This document shows positions 56,501 through 64,000 of a DNA stretch of 64,000 nucleotides, in pieces. The number at the start of each line of letters is the position of its first letter. The first letter of the stretch is position 1. This stretch comes from Cardiocondyla obscurior. Lineage: Eukaryota > Arthropoda > Insecta > Hymenoptera > Formicidae. The notes below the pieces were generated by a model that worked only from the letters and a program-made list of their open reading frames with translations, ran no database searches and was not told where the DNA came from. The DNA lies in the NCBI RefSeq assembly GCF_019399895.1, contig NC_091883.1:3452377-3516376 (forward strand), written 5' to 3'. The position numbers were made by a program, and so were the translations under genes.

Positions 56501-58450
56501 ACAATAAAGAAATTAACGGCAATTTAATTCATAACTTTTAAAAGATATTTAATGTTTCTAACGTGCACAATATCTCGTAATAATGACATGCAAAAATATT
56601 TTTGACTCACCGGTCGATGTGCAGAAGCGGAGTTGCGAAGAATCTGTAACAAAAAAATTAAAGATAAATTGTAGAGACGTTCTAGTAATCAATATTATTT
56701 AAAAAAATGTTACGCGGCTCTAATTAGTTTTTTAATTACTGAATATTAATTTGAGCAATATTTCTAATACATTAATATAATTAATTTCTAAAATGTTGAA
56801 TTACTTTCTTTGCTAACTATTAAATTTTTTATTATTTATATTTATTATCAAAACGAAAAGTCAATCTCGATAAATAGCAAAAAACTATTAATTTTTTATT
56901 GATCAAGAAAATAATCCTCACCTTAAAGTTGCTCCGCTGATGCCCGATGTCTATCCGAGACCTGGTCCTCCTCTCAGAACTCAGATCGCCACAGGTCATT
57001 CACAACACTCGCGAATAGTAGACTCTAATTAATCGACCGACCCTGGACGCATTCCCGTTTCTAAATTTTAAAGTAAAAATAAGTCACGCGCGATTAGTCG
57101 TCAGTCAAGTATCAGTCAACGACACTCCCGAAACGATCAACGAATCGATACCGCTTCGTTTCTTGATTAATATCCACAGCAAGAGTATGTTGGCTTCTCA
57201 CGTTTCACTAAAACAGAAAAGAATTGGTTTATGGTTAGATATATTTTTAAATCCACACGTGAAAAGATTATATTTATTGTATTTATGAAAAGAAATATTT
57301 TAAAATATAAAATAAATGTATTATATGTATTGAAAGACTGTACACTCATCGTCAGGAATGGTATTCGTGGTATTGCGACGGTGGCTAGCGTACGTGACTT
57401 TGCCGTGGTGTGCGTCGAATCACACACGAAGCGCGCGCGTAGTTGTTACGCAGAGCACAGGTCACCGAGGACTGAGGGGAAAACGCACCCTACTACTACC
57501 CTCTCGTACTTTGCGGCCGAGAGAAAGGAAAGTCACGTACGCCAGCCGCCGTCGCCGCTCCCCACAGCCCATATCTGCCTTTCGGTGTGCAATTCAAACA
57601 CGACGAATTATTAAAATTAATTGGTTTTTTTATTTTCAGTGGTCGAAGGTACAATCTGCCAAGTTTTTAATTTTGGAGCATCAAATGGACCCGAGCAGCA
57701 ACTTCAGTAGCTATCGTAGTACGCTGAAGGCAGCAATGTGGCGTAGTGCTGGCGCTACAGATGAACGTCAACGAATTGTCGTACCCTTCTTCAGCTTACT
57801 CGTCAAGGATTTGTACTTCCTCAACGAGGGTTGCAGTAACAAGTAATCAACGTCAAATAATTTTACGAAATACTGATCAAAATTATATGACAATACGTTA
57901 CTTTCATGATCCATATACAACAATGCATTTAAAAATCGACGATCTAATTTCTAAAGCTCTAAACCTCTTATGTTTCAGGCTACCGAACGGTCACATTAAC
58001 TTCGAAAAGTTTTGGCAATTAGCGAAACAGGTGACTGAATTTATTGCGTGGAAACAAGTTGCTTGTCCATTTGAAAAGAATCCACGCGTTATTGCTTTTC
58101 TCCAAGCAAGCCCCGTACTCACAGAAAATAGTATGTTACATTCATTTCTATTCCGTTGCGAAATATAAGTACATAAAATTAATACTTTGTTTTATTTCTT
58201 TTATTACAGCGCTTGCATTAGCATCTTTTGAATGTGAGCCGCCCGATAATAATCCGGAAAAGGAACGTTATAAAGCTTTAAAGTGAGTATTGCGTTATAT
58301 TATTGGCACAATGTTCTTGTGATTTAACTGTTATTAATTAAACTTTTTTCTTAATTTTGCAATACAATATATAGTAATTATGTATTTAATAATACAGAAA
58401 ATAATAATTTTTTAATTATATATTAAAGGTCTGAGATGAATGCCCAGTGA
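41365..58450 (+). CDS. RASGEF1B: RASGEF1-family guanine nucleotide exchange factor (ten exons, 5' end incomplete)
   Basis: Spans ten exons: 41365-41502, 48757-48966, 49097-49357, 53023-53139, 53240-53353, 53506-53649, 57640-57842, 57979-58130, 58210-58282 and 58429-58450. All introns are GT-AG and the phases agree, giving 477 codons before the TGA; human RASGEF1B is about the same length. Residues 1-46 are Gly/Ser-rich and low complexity. About 50-200 form the RasGEF N-terminal (REM) domain, with LVSGSLEALVQHMVPT and EWTETFPYDFRDER. About 205-465 form the CDC25-like catalytic domain, with LAQQLTHVELERLSYIGPEE, NFNSLMAIIAGLNMSPISRL and LYFLNEG. In the cytoplasm such proteins swap GDP for GTP on a small GTPase; mammalian RASGEF1A/B are reported to prefer Rap2. 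No in-frame ATG precedes the first exon before a stop, so the natural start is upstream or is the internal ATG at 41,437. The family call is firm; the A/B/C paralogue label is only nominal in an insect. Confidence 0.92.
41550..41634. mobile_element. MITE-like element, copy 3 (left end missing)
   Basis: Matches the right-hand 85 bases of copy 1, from GACAGTTTTGCTAGACAGCC to the end CACTCGGG. The left inverted repeat is absent, so the copy is truncated. It starts 47 bases after the splice donor at 41,502/41,503, inside the first recognised intron of the exchange-factor gene, in the same orientation as the other two copies. Confidence 0.7.
44030..44055. repeat. Poly-T tract of 26
   Basis: Longest pure homopolymer noted in the window, within the first RASGEF1 intron. 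It could be the poly-A tail scar of a reverse-strand retroposed sequence, but nothing recognisable adjoins it. Confidence 0.85.
47755..48208. repeat. Two similar segments about 400 bases apart
   Basis: The stretch at 47,755-47,803 (CTCGTCGATGTTGCATTAA, then TTAAGCTTGAG) resembles that at 48,152-48,208 (CTCGTCAATGTCGCATTAA, then TTTAAGTTGGA). The spacing is similar, with a short insertion in the second. This looks like an old local duplication or two relics of one repeat family. Confidence 0.4.
48757..48966 (+). CDS. RASGEF1B: RASGEF1 exon 2: start of REM domain
   Basis: Seventy codons in phase 0 at both ends, acceptor TTTCAG and donor GTGAGC. It encodes ALVYRDGNLVSGSLEALVQH, then the YYPDRAYLFAFLLSARLF helix typical of RasGEF N-terminal domains, and ends in a short Gly-rich segment (NGEGGK). 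The N-terminal domain buttresses the catalytic helical hairpin in related exchange factors. Confidence 0.95.
49097..49357 (+). CDS. RASGEF1B: RASGEF1 exon 3: rest of REM domain
   Basis: Eighty-seven codons, acceptor ATCTAG after a T-rich run. It encodes ERLHRFVPRLVQLLAEWTET, the family hallmark PYDFRDER, and helices with ALERYEEGLARLATEAATEQ. I end it at CAG, before GTTCGT, because that keeps the frame into the next exon. A better donor (GTGAGT) begins four bases later at 49,362 but would shift the frame unless an extra small exon follows. Confidence 0.85.
49358..53022 (+). other. RASGEF1 intron, 3.7 kb
   Basis: No supported gene on either strand. A CT-rich run occurs at about 49,925-49,950 and an AT tract at 52,543-52,558. 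Vertebrate RASGEF1 proteins have about ten extra residues at this junction, so an unrecognised small exon here cannot be excluded; I looked and found no convincing one. Confidence 0.55.
53023..53139 (+). CDS. RASGEF1B: RASGEF1 exon 4: start of the CDC25-like catalytic domain
   Basis: Thirty-nine codons in phase 0, acceptor ATTTAG and donor GTGAGT. The sequence VDITELCPSATVLAQQLT followed by HVELERLSYIGPEEFVQAFA is the first conserved block of RasGEF domains: the LAxQLTxxExxxFxxIxPxE pattern with family-typical changes. Confidence 0.96.
53240..53353 (+). CDS. RASGEF1B: RASGEF1 exon 5: catalytic domain
   Basis: Thirty-eight codons, acceptor TTCTGCCAG and donor GTAAGT. It encodes ESPHLETSFKDMKKTRNLES and then YVQWFNRLSYFVATEV, the helix with the conserved N-W-hydrophobic pattern seen in RasGEF domains. 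The preceding intron is only 100 bases. Confidence 0.96.
53506..53649 (+). CDS. RASGEF1B: RASGEF1 exon 6: catalytic core
   Basis: Forty-eight codons, acceptor TACTTTTTCAG and donor GTAAGA. It contains RVVEYWIETARECFNIGNFN and SLMAIIAGLNMSPISRLKKT, the best conserved RasGEF signature (E-x-Ala-x-x-Cys, NFNSLMAI). In related structures this block packs under the helical hairpin that opens the GTPase nucleotide site. Confidence 0.97.
53650..56610 (+). other. Left part of the RASGEF1 4 kb intron
   Basis: Mostly AT-rich, with no supported + strand exon. At 56,150-56,352 both strands are open. The + frame ends in a basic, coiled-coil-like run (EIKYLGDRIKSLREQNKILC) before TAG. The - frame has a fair acceptor (CTGTCTCCCAG) and the donor-like GTAAAT. 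Neither is recognised, and a phase mismatch stops the - segment from simply continuing the antisense exon at 56,611. Confidence 0.45.
56611..56643 (-). CDS. Candidate second exon of an antisense gene (11 codons)
   Basis: Read on the - strand, a T-rich run ending TTGTTACAG precedes 33 bases, which are followed by the strong donor GTGAGT. The exon encodes ILRNSASAHRP in the frame set by the upstream candidate exon at 56,922-56,999, and its length is a multiple of three. The two are separated by a 278-base intron. I do not recognise the protein, and I did not find the next exon downstream. It lies inside an intron of the exchange-factor gene on the opposite strand. Confidence 0.5.
56922..56999 (-). 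CDS. Candidate first coding exon of an antisense gene (26 codons)
   Basis: On the - strand an ATG at 56,999, directly preceded by an in-frame TGA, opens a frame starting MTCGDLSSERRTRSRIDIGH and ending NFK at a strong donor (AAG then GTGAGG). It continues in frame into 56,611-56,643 for 37 codons in all. The peptide is basic, polar and without hydrophobic segments, as for a cytoplasmic N-terminal tail. The exon may extend upstream as 5' untranslated sequence; a TTTAG acceptor-like site lies near 57,065. The splice logic is good, but the product is unknown and no conservation could be checked. Confidence 0.5.
57100..57122 (+). promoter_or_regulatory. Paired arthropod initiator-like motifs
   Basis: Two TCAGTC elements eleven bases apart, matching the arthropod initiator core TCAGT. 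They lie about 530 bases before exon 7 of the exchange factor on the + strand. If real, they could start a short transcript covering only the C-terminal half. Motif evidence only. Confidence 0.2.
57340..57600. promoter_or_regulatory. CpG-rich block, possible promoter of the antisense exons
   Basis: A GC- and CpG-rich island in AT-rich intronic DNA, with GCGCGCG and GCCGCCGTCGCCGC runs. It lies about 340-600 bases upstream of the antisense candidate ATG and just before exon 7 of the + strand gene. Open frames cross it on both strands but look compositional. A role as a promoter is inferred from position and composition. Confidence 0.3.
57640..57842 (+). CDS. RASGEF1B: RASGEF1 exon 7: catalytic domain, helical hairpin region
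   Basis: Acceptor TTTATTTTCAG, donor GTAATC. It encodes 67 codons plus two bases of a Lys codon. Motifs are WSKVQSAKFLILEHQMDPSS, NFSSYRSTLKAA and VVPFFSLLVKDLYFLNEGCS. The P-F-x-x-x-x-x-x-D-L-x-x-x-x-E-G pattern is a hallmark of RasGEF domains close to the nucleotide-ejecting helical hairpin. Confidence 0.97.
57979..58130 (+). CDS. RASGEF1B: RASGEF1 exon 8: end of catalytic domain
   Basis: Acceptor TTATGTTTCAG; the donor GTATGT leaves phase 1. It encodes LPNGHINFEKFWQLAKQVTE and FIAWKQVACPFEKNPRVIAF. The I-N-F-x-K pattern is the conserved last block of the CDC25-like fold. Confidence 0.96.
58210..58282 (+). CDS. RASGEF1B: RASGEF1 exon 9: C-terminal segment
   Basis: Acceptor TTATTACAG, donor GTGAGT in phase 2. 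It completes a Thr codon and encodes LALASFECEPPDNNPEKERY then KALK. This matches the family's C-terminal SxExEGPxNxxEKDR-like segment. The intron before it is only 79 bases. Confidence 0.93.
58429..58450 (+). CDS. RASGEF1B: RASGEF1 exon 10: last residues and stop
   Basis: An acceptor-like TATTAAAG after a T/A-rich run joins in phase to give SEMNAQ and TGA. The acceptor is weak in pyrimidines. If it is not used, exon 9 reads straight into its own donor, so Lys is followed by a stop (TGA in AAGTGAG), which would remove only these six residues. Confidence 0.7.
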
Positions 58451-59040
58451 AAGCAAATTATGCCGAAACAAGCCGAATGGGAACGATATTGATATAAATA
58501 GATATAAAAATACATTTATAAATATTAATATATTCGTAATCGTAGTTAGTTTCTGCATAAAAAATAATTAAGAAGAGAAATGAAGAACAGCGAATTCAAG
58601 TATTACTGGGGCAAATTAATATTTCTGTCTTGCGAGTTTGCGTATCGTCAGAAACGACATTCAGTGGCGAATAGTATTATCAAGAACAGTATTTAATCGA
58701 TCAGAGTAATTACATTAATTTTCTATTGCGTTTTTATTACTCGTTATATGTTTAAGAAAGAGAAAGCAAGGAAAAGGAAAAGGAGATATAAAAAATTATA
58801 TTGAATAATACATTAAATATTACATTTTTGATATTAATTTTTCAATGGTCAAACTATTTGAACTCTTTTTCCAAATGTCTTATTGGAAAAATGGATTATT
58901 TATGAAGAAACATTATACAGTACAGTCGTGAGATAAATTTTATTTAATATTTATAATCAACAAGACTGTACTAATTAATTGATCACGTCTGAATGATAAT
59001 CAATACCAAAAATTTTAATTATCAATAAACGAGATTGTAC
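58451..59040 (+). other. Probable RASGEF1 3' untranslated region
   Basis: AT-rich DNA directly after the stop. The first canonical AATAAA is at 59,024-59,029, with others at 59,525-59,530 and 59,747-59,752. I cannot say which poly-A site is used. Confidence 0.45.
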
Positions 59041-62000
59041 AGATCGATTTTGATGAATATTTGTGAATCGAAAACGCAGAGTCTGAAATTTCGAGCGTCT
59101 CAATGACCACAAGTCTTCATAATTAACGTGGCGCAGATGTAGAATTAAGAACACCTCGAAAACGACTATGAAATTCGCTGGATAATGTCGCGTAACCGTA
59201 AGTATAGTTCCTAAGCCATCGGCTCGCTGATTACCTTTCTCTCGAGCAAGATCTGAATCGCGACTCTATATTTCCGAATAATTCTGAGTGTAACTCAGAG
59301 AAAGTCTCAGATCTGCTCGAAAAAGACGCGGTCAGCGCGTTCAACTTTTTGTATATAGTCTTTTTGATATACGCTAACATCTCCCAAATGTGAGATATAG
59401 GGTCGTTCCTGTAGAATAAGCCCGCGCGATTAGTTCGAGAAATATATTGTCACGTAAGAATCATCATGTATGTATTTAAGAGGATGAGGAATTAATCGCG
59501 AGGACAGTTAATCGAAGCGAGGAAAATAAAAAAGAAAGTCGAAAATGTTTTCGACAAAGTAACACGGCTCAACCACAAACCCGCGTTTCATATATTTAAT
59601 GTTAATTCCATAAATATTTAGCACTTTCATGTCATTTTTTGTTTTTTGTAACGCACGTGAACATAATATATGAATGAAGAATTACACAAATATAATTAAT
59701 GTGACTTGATTTACAAGTAAAAATTGCAAAATTTCAAAAATTTAGCAATAAAACATGTTCGCAGGAGCTTCAAGCTACATCTGCATATTACCGAAATTAA
59801 AAATGATTGTCAAAAATCGATAAAGTTGATTTTTCCCAAAACAAATTAGGTTCGGCATTAATTAACGAGAATTAATAAATGTAAATGAAGTTTGCCGTGC
59901 CTTTGATCAAACATAGCGGAAATGTATTAAATGCAAAATTGATAAAATGTGAAATATTACCAAATAAAATTATGGAATATTAAATGTCAAATGTGTTCTT
60001 AATTCATGCGTTGTTGTTTGTCGCGAAATCATATATGTCTATTAATCATACTTATTACTGTTATATATTGAACTTACGCATATATAATTTATTGATCTTT
60101 ATATTATTCTACGAAGATTACAATTTTGCTATAACGTGACAGATAAAATTTTTATTTCTTTCTATGTTCAAATACTTGCTCAGATAAATCTGAAAAAAGA
60201 ACACATGTGTTTCCGAACAGTTATTGGGACCAAGAGTTCGTTTCTCCTGGATATATGAACATTGCCTATGGCACGATAGAATATCGAAAAATTGCGATGG
60301 CATGATTGAAGATAGAAAACAAAACGGACTGTTTCAAATTTTACTCGCCGGATTAGGACTTTGCTCGAAAGTTTGAGAGAAAAATTGCATGAAAATCAGA
60401 ATGTAAACCACATCACGATTTTATTTAATCGAAAGACGTGCACACGTGAAAATTGAAAAAGTAAGAACGGTTACGTATGAAAAAATATTTAACGATTCTT
60501 CCACATGCTTTAATACGGTACAAAATAAAACGTCACTAAGTTTTTTTTTTACTTTTTTGATTTGGTTTTTAACAAGGCTTCTATATCTGTACTTTTATTT
60601 TCTTTCAACATTAATAAAAAGTATCGCTATTGATAGAAAGAGTCAATAGGTTTTTTTTCTCATCGACAAAATATTGTACTTCCACACTTTCCAATATATT
60701 TCTTATACACATTATTAAGAAGCTGGAAATAATTGTAATTTTTTGCTGTACGATTTATTTTTTCGAGCAATGTGTATTCTTGCAAAATTTTTAATGCGTT
60801 TTTTCTCTCGGTAAATGAAATAGAAAATAAGCAGATACGAAATGCACTTATTGTTAGGACAAAGTGTACAGACAGATCGCGTAACAAAGAAAGTATCATT
60901 TATGGATTGAAACAACTAATAATGCGAGCGCTGCGCAAATCAGATCTGCGTAATGAATAGTCATCTTAATAAACGCGTATTTTTAAGCTAATAATTAATT
61001 AACATTTATACCATCAAGTTATTCATGAAGTGCGATTAACCATTTTATCTATACTTTTACAATATATTTATTACATTTATACGTACACTGAAAAATAGAT
61101 ATGGCATTTGATGCGACGTGATCTCGTGGTGTGCGTCGAATACAAACGTCATAATTACTTTTCAATGTACACCTTTTAAGTATTTATTATCGAGAATTTC
61201 TGGTTATGAAATAATTCTAATTATTGAATGCTTTAAGCATATAAAACTTTTAACGTACACGTTCCATCAAAAAATGTTTTTTCAAACGTTTTATAGATAA
61301 TATTAACATAATACTATAGATATAGATAAAAAGAGCATGTGGATAATGCGCCGAAACTTGTTACTATTAACAAGTCTAATTAAATGTTTTTTATAAATTT
61401 ACCATGCAGCAATTAATACACGAAATCCGTCTGTTCACTTCAGATTTTATAAGTATTTGACTGTCTTCGTCCAAGTTTATTCCATTTTTAACAATTGACG
61501 AACATTCGAACGAGATCTGGTTGTGCCGTAAGCTCGTGGCAATTTTCCATAGATGTAACAACTCAACGATTGCATGCACGTCACACATGCACGTTATCGT
61601 AAATCAATTATTACCGATAAGAGACTAATTGTATTGTACCATCTTAAGCAGCGTGCGTGTTAGATTGTTAATACTCGTAACGTTATATCGCGATTCTATG
61701 ATCGTCATTCGTGTTCAAGCACTCCTATTCTCTCAACCTCTCTCTCGACACTTATATGGTATCACCCTCCCGTTTTTTTCCGTTTCTTACACGCGTTATA
61801 ATCTCGACAAATGCTCCGTTATGCTATTTTGTACGATTTTTGTAGCAGCCACGATATGTTCGCCAACTAAGAATGTCGTTGTGAGCGTACCATGACGCAA
61901 CCCAATGGATTATTTCTATAATAAAATAATCCATCTTCGACTATTAATTGTATTTTTTAATCATTTGATTTTAATTTCCTGTAATCTTATATCATTACAT

Positions 62001-63569
62001 TTTCTTCTCGCGTTCGACGACATTGATGACATTCTGTAGTTAACGATACTGTATATAAAAAGAAATCATGTGTGTATGTATATATACCATTATATCCGCG
62101 TATCTATACGTTACTTAGATTTAACTTAGGACGTAACCGAATTTAGGAGTCGACACAGCGAAAGCAAAAACGGACCCGCTTTGCGGCGAAACCTGCGATT
62201 AGCATATACATAAACGCGATTGTAATCGTGGATTGATGATCAATCCAAAATTGCCTAACGTCACTTTAAAGTATATACATACGTTCTCAGTTTATTGGGA
62301 AATGATGGTAACTTGCGTAATATCTAGTCATTAGATCGTTAGTTTGACCTGAATTTGTGTCATTAAAGGAACGGACCAATTTAATAATTTTTTAATTCTA
62401 TTCTATATAAATATTCTAAAAATCTTTTATAAACTTCTAATTATATTTATATAATTGAGTTTTTAATCGTTTCATAACATTTTAAGTTATTAAAAGTCAT
62501 TATTTTAATAGCAAAAAATTAAAATCTTATAATTTTATTATTACACTTCTGCATATATTATTATATTTCCCTACGACACAGATTCAGGCCATTTTATGCC
62601 TAAATTAAGCAAATTCAAGCTAGATTTAATATTAATTTCTATTTAAGTGCATATATTTTCAAACGACATTCCTTTAAATGATAACATTATAATTACACCG
62701 TATAAGTAGAATATCTTCTTTATATTATTCTCCGAACGACTTACCTTGTTAATTTTTAGCAAATACAATTAATGTATTTAAATTTGCTATTCCCTTTTTG
62801 TTTGCACGCACCGAGAAAAATGATGTTAAGTGAAATTTCAAAGGGTATGTCATATTTATAAGATTATTATTTAAGATGACTAATTTCTTGCCACGTAAAA
62901 AATTGTAACAACCACGTATCTTTGCCTGTGAAGATTTAAACCTTTGCAAATTAGCAATCATTACTTTCAGTGCAATCTTCGCATAAAAATCTTGTCATGT
63001 ATTAAAATCAATGTATTGTTTTCCGATGTCGTAATATTTTATATGTACTAATTATGAAACTTTCGTTGTTTCTATGTTCATATGTTATTTAAGAAATTCA
63101 ACGTTGCAAGAAATAGTTAAATAAGCGAACAAGTCTTAATTTCTGTTTGACCAATTACTCCGCTAAATCAATTATAACAGCGTAATGTAATTTACGACAC
63201 AGCTATATAAGTTATTGAAAACATATCGTTTTTTTTCCGTAATTATATTCGTATACATATATACATATATCTTTCACTCAATTTGTATAAAAGCCATCTA
63301 CTGAACTGTCACCTTAAATTGAATCGAATTAAATATTGGGACTACTGTACATAAAATAGATTCAATTATGTAAGAGCCACAGGAAATCAGCAATTGCAAT
63401 TATTGTAGGAAACAAAGATGTCTTACGAAATAAACTGGAAATTAACAGGATTATTTGATCGTTTTAAAGAATTATTTTTTAGTTTAACAGTTCAGTGTAG
63501 CTTGAATTCGTCGCATTTGAATGATGATTAAGCCTCTCAGCTTCTAAGAAAATATAATGAGTTGTTGAA
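59041..63569. other. AT-rich stretch without a supported gene
   Basis: Strongly AT-rich, with short open frames only. A donor-like GTAAGT on the - strand near 62,739 (AACAAG before it) has no clear exon. The DNA may be an intron of the antisense transcript if the right-edge exons belong to it. Confidence 0.5.
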
Positions 63570-63574
63570 CTTAC

Positions 63575-63750
63575 CTTTGGGATGCTCCGGATACCGCTCG
63601 GCATCTAGGTCGCCTCCTCATCAGCCTCGTCATCGTGAAGTAGCCGTGAATGATGTCTCCGTCTCCACGGTGCTCGCGAAATAGCCGTCGAGTAAGCACA
63701 CGGTTAAACGAAACGAGTTTGCAGTCCCGATAATGTCCGATCGTAGAAAA
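63575..63750 (-). CDS. Candidate - strand exon near the right edge
   Basis: On the - strand the acceptor TTCTCTACGCAG and donor AAAG/GTAAGT bound 176 bases. One frame is open throughout (58 codons plus two bases), starting FSTIGHYRDCKLVSFNRVLT and including TMTRLMRRRPRCRAV, very basic at its end. No family is recognised. The phase 2 end does not join in frame to the exon at 56,922, because every acceptor there meets a TGA before the ATG. It may therefore be untranslated leader for that gene, or belong to another transcript. Confidence 0.35.
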
Positions 63751-63887
63751 CTGCGTAGAGAATACACAAAAATTACACGCGGCACGTTGCGTTGCATGAA
63801 TGAGCTCGACCGGTGACTTTGCTTTACGCACATGTTTACGAGATACTCAAGGTTAACTGCGACGTAGCTTGGAGAATATTTTAATAC

Positions 63888-64000
63888 CTGCAGATTATCT
63901 CGATGCGACGACGATTCTCGTGCACTCCGGCGTACCAGTTCGAGCCATTTGAATCCCTCCGACGATGTTCGCGGCGTCGACGGCGTCGGTGGAGTGAGCC
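63888..64000 (-). CDS. Candidate partial - strand exon running off the window
   Basis: The - strand is open for 37 codons from the window edge to CAG followed by GTATTA. It is Thr/Pro/Ser-rich first (LTPPTPSTPRTSSEG), then FKWLELVRRSARESSSHRDN. Joined over a 137-base intron to 63,750 it stays open. The same DNA can be read on the + strand, with an acceptor ending CTGCAG at 63,893 and a donor GTGAGC near 63,993, and is open in two frames there, so the strand is uncertain. Unrecognised. Confidence 0.3.

Overview
The window is nuclear DNA of an animal, most likely an insect and probably a hymenopteran such as an ant or bee. This rests on spliced genes with GT-AG introns, AT-rich DNA with unusually plentiful CpG in the non-coding parts, many poly-T/poly-A tracts and microsatellites, and the closeness of the one recognisable protein to arthropod and vertebrate RASGEF1 proteins. 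No ribosomal RNA, tRNA, CRISPR array, operon-like arrangement or viral gene was recognised. The species assignment is inference.

Layout. Positions 1 to about 41,360 hold no coding region I can identify. They could be intergenic or the 5' intron of the gene that follows. They contain simple repeats, two copies of a short inverted-repeat transposon-like element (14,344-14,488 and about 31,331-31,579), a compact block at 27.4-28.3 kb with unexplained long open frames, and a possible 24-base exon at 32,297-32,320. From 41,365 to 58,450 on the + strand lie ten exons of a RASGEF1-family guanine nucleotide exchange factor. They join in frame to 477 codons that end at a TGA, with an N-terminal (REM) domain followed by a CDC25-type catalytic domain. 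The true first coding exon is probably missing or lies upstream. A third copy of the inverted-repeat element sits 47 bases past the first recognised splice donor.

On the - strand, inside the 4 kb intron before the seventh exon, two well-formed splice units (56,922-56,999 and 56,611-56,643) keep one open frame and suggest the 5' end of an unrecognised antisense gene. A CpG-rich block lies just upstream of them. At the right edge (63,575-64,000) two more possible - strand exons with open frames appear. They could be upstream or alternative exons of the same gene, or belong to another one.

In function, the only gene that can be discussed with confidence is the exchange factor, which activates a small Ras-family GTPase (Rap2 for the mammalian relatives). 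The antisense exons overlap its 3' half, so transcription from the two strands may interfere. I found no clearly new multi-gene system. The best leads are the small transposon family and the antisense exons.
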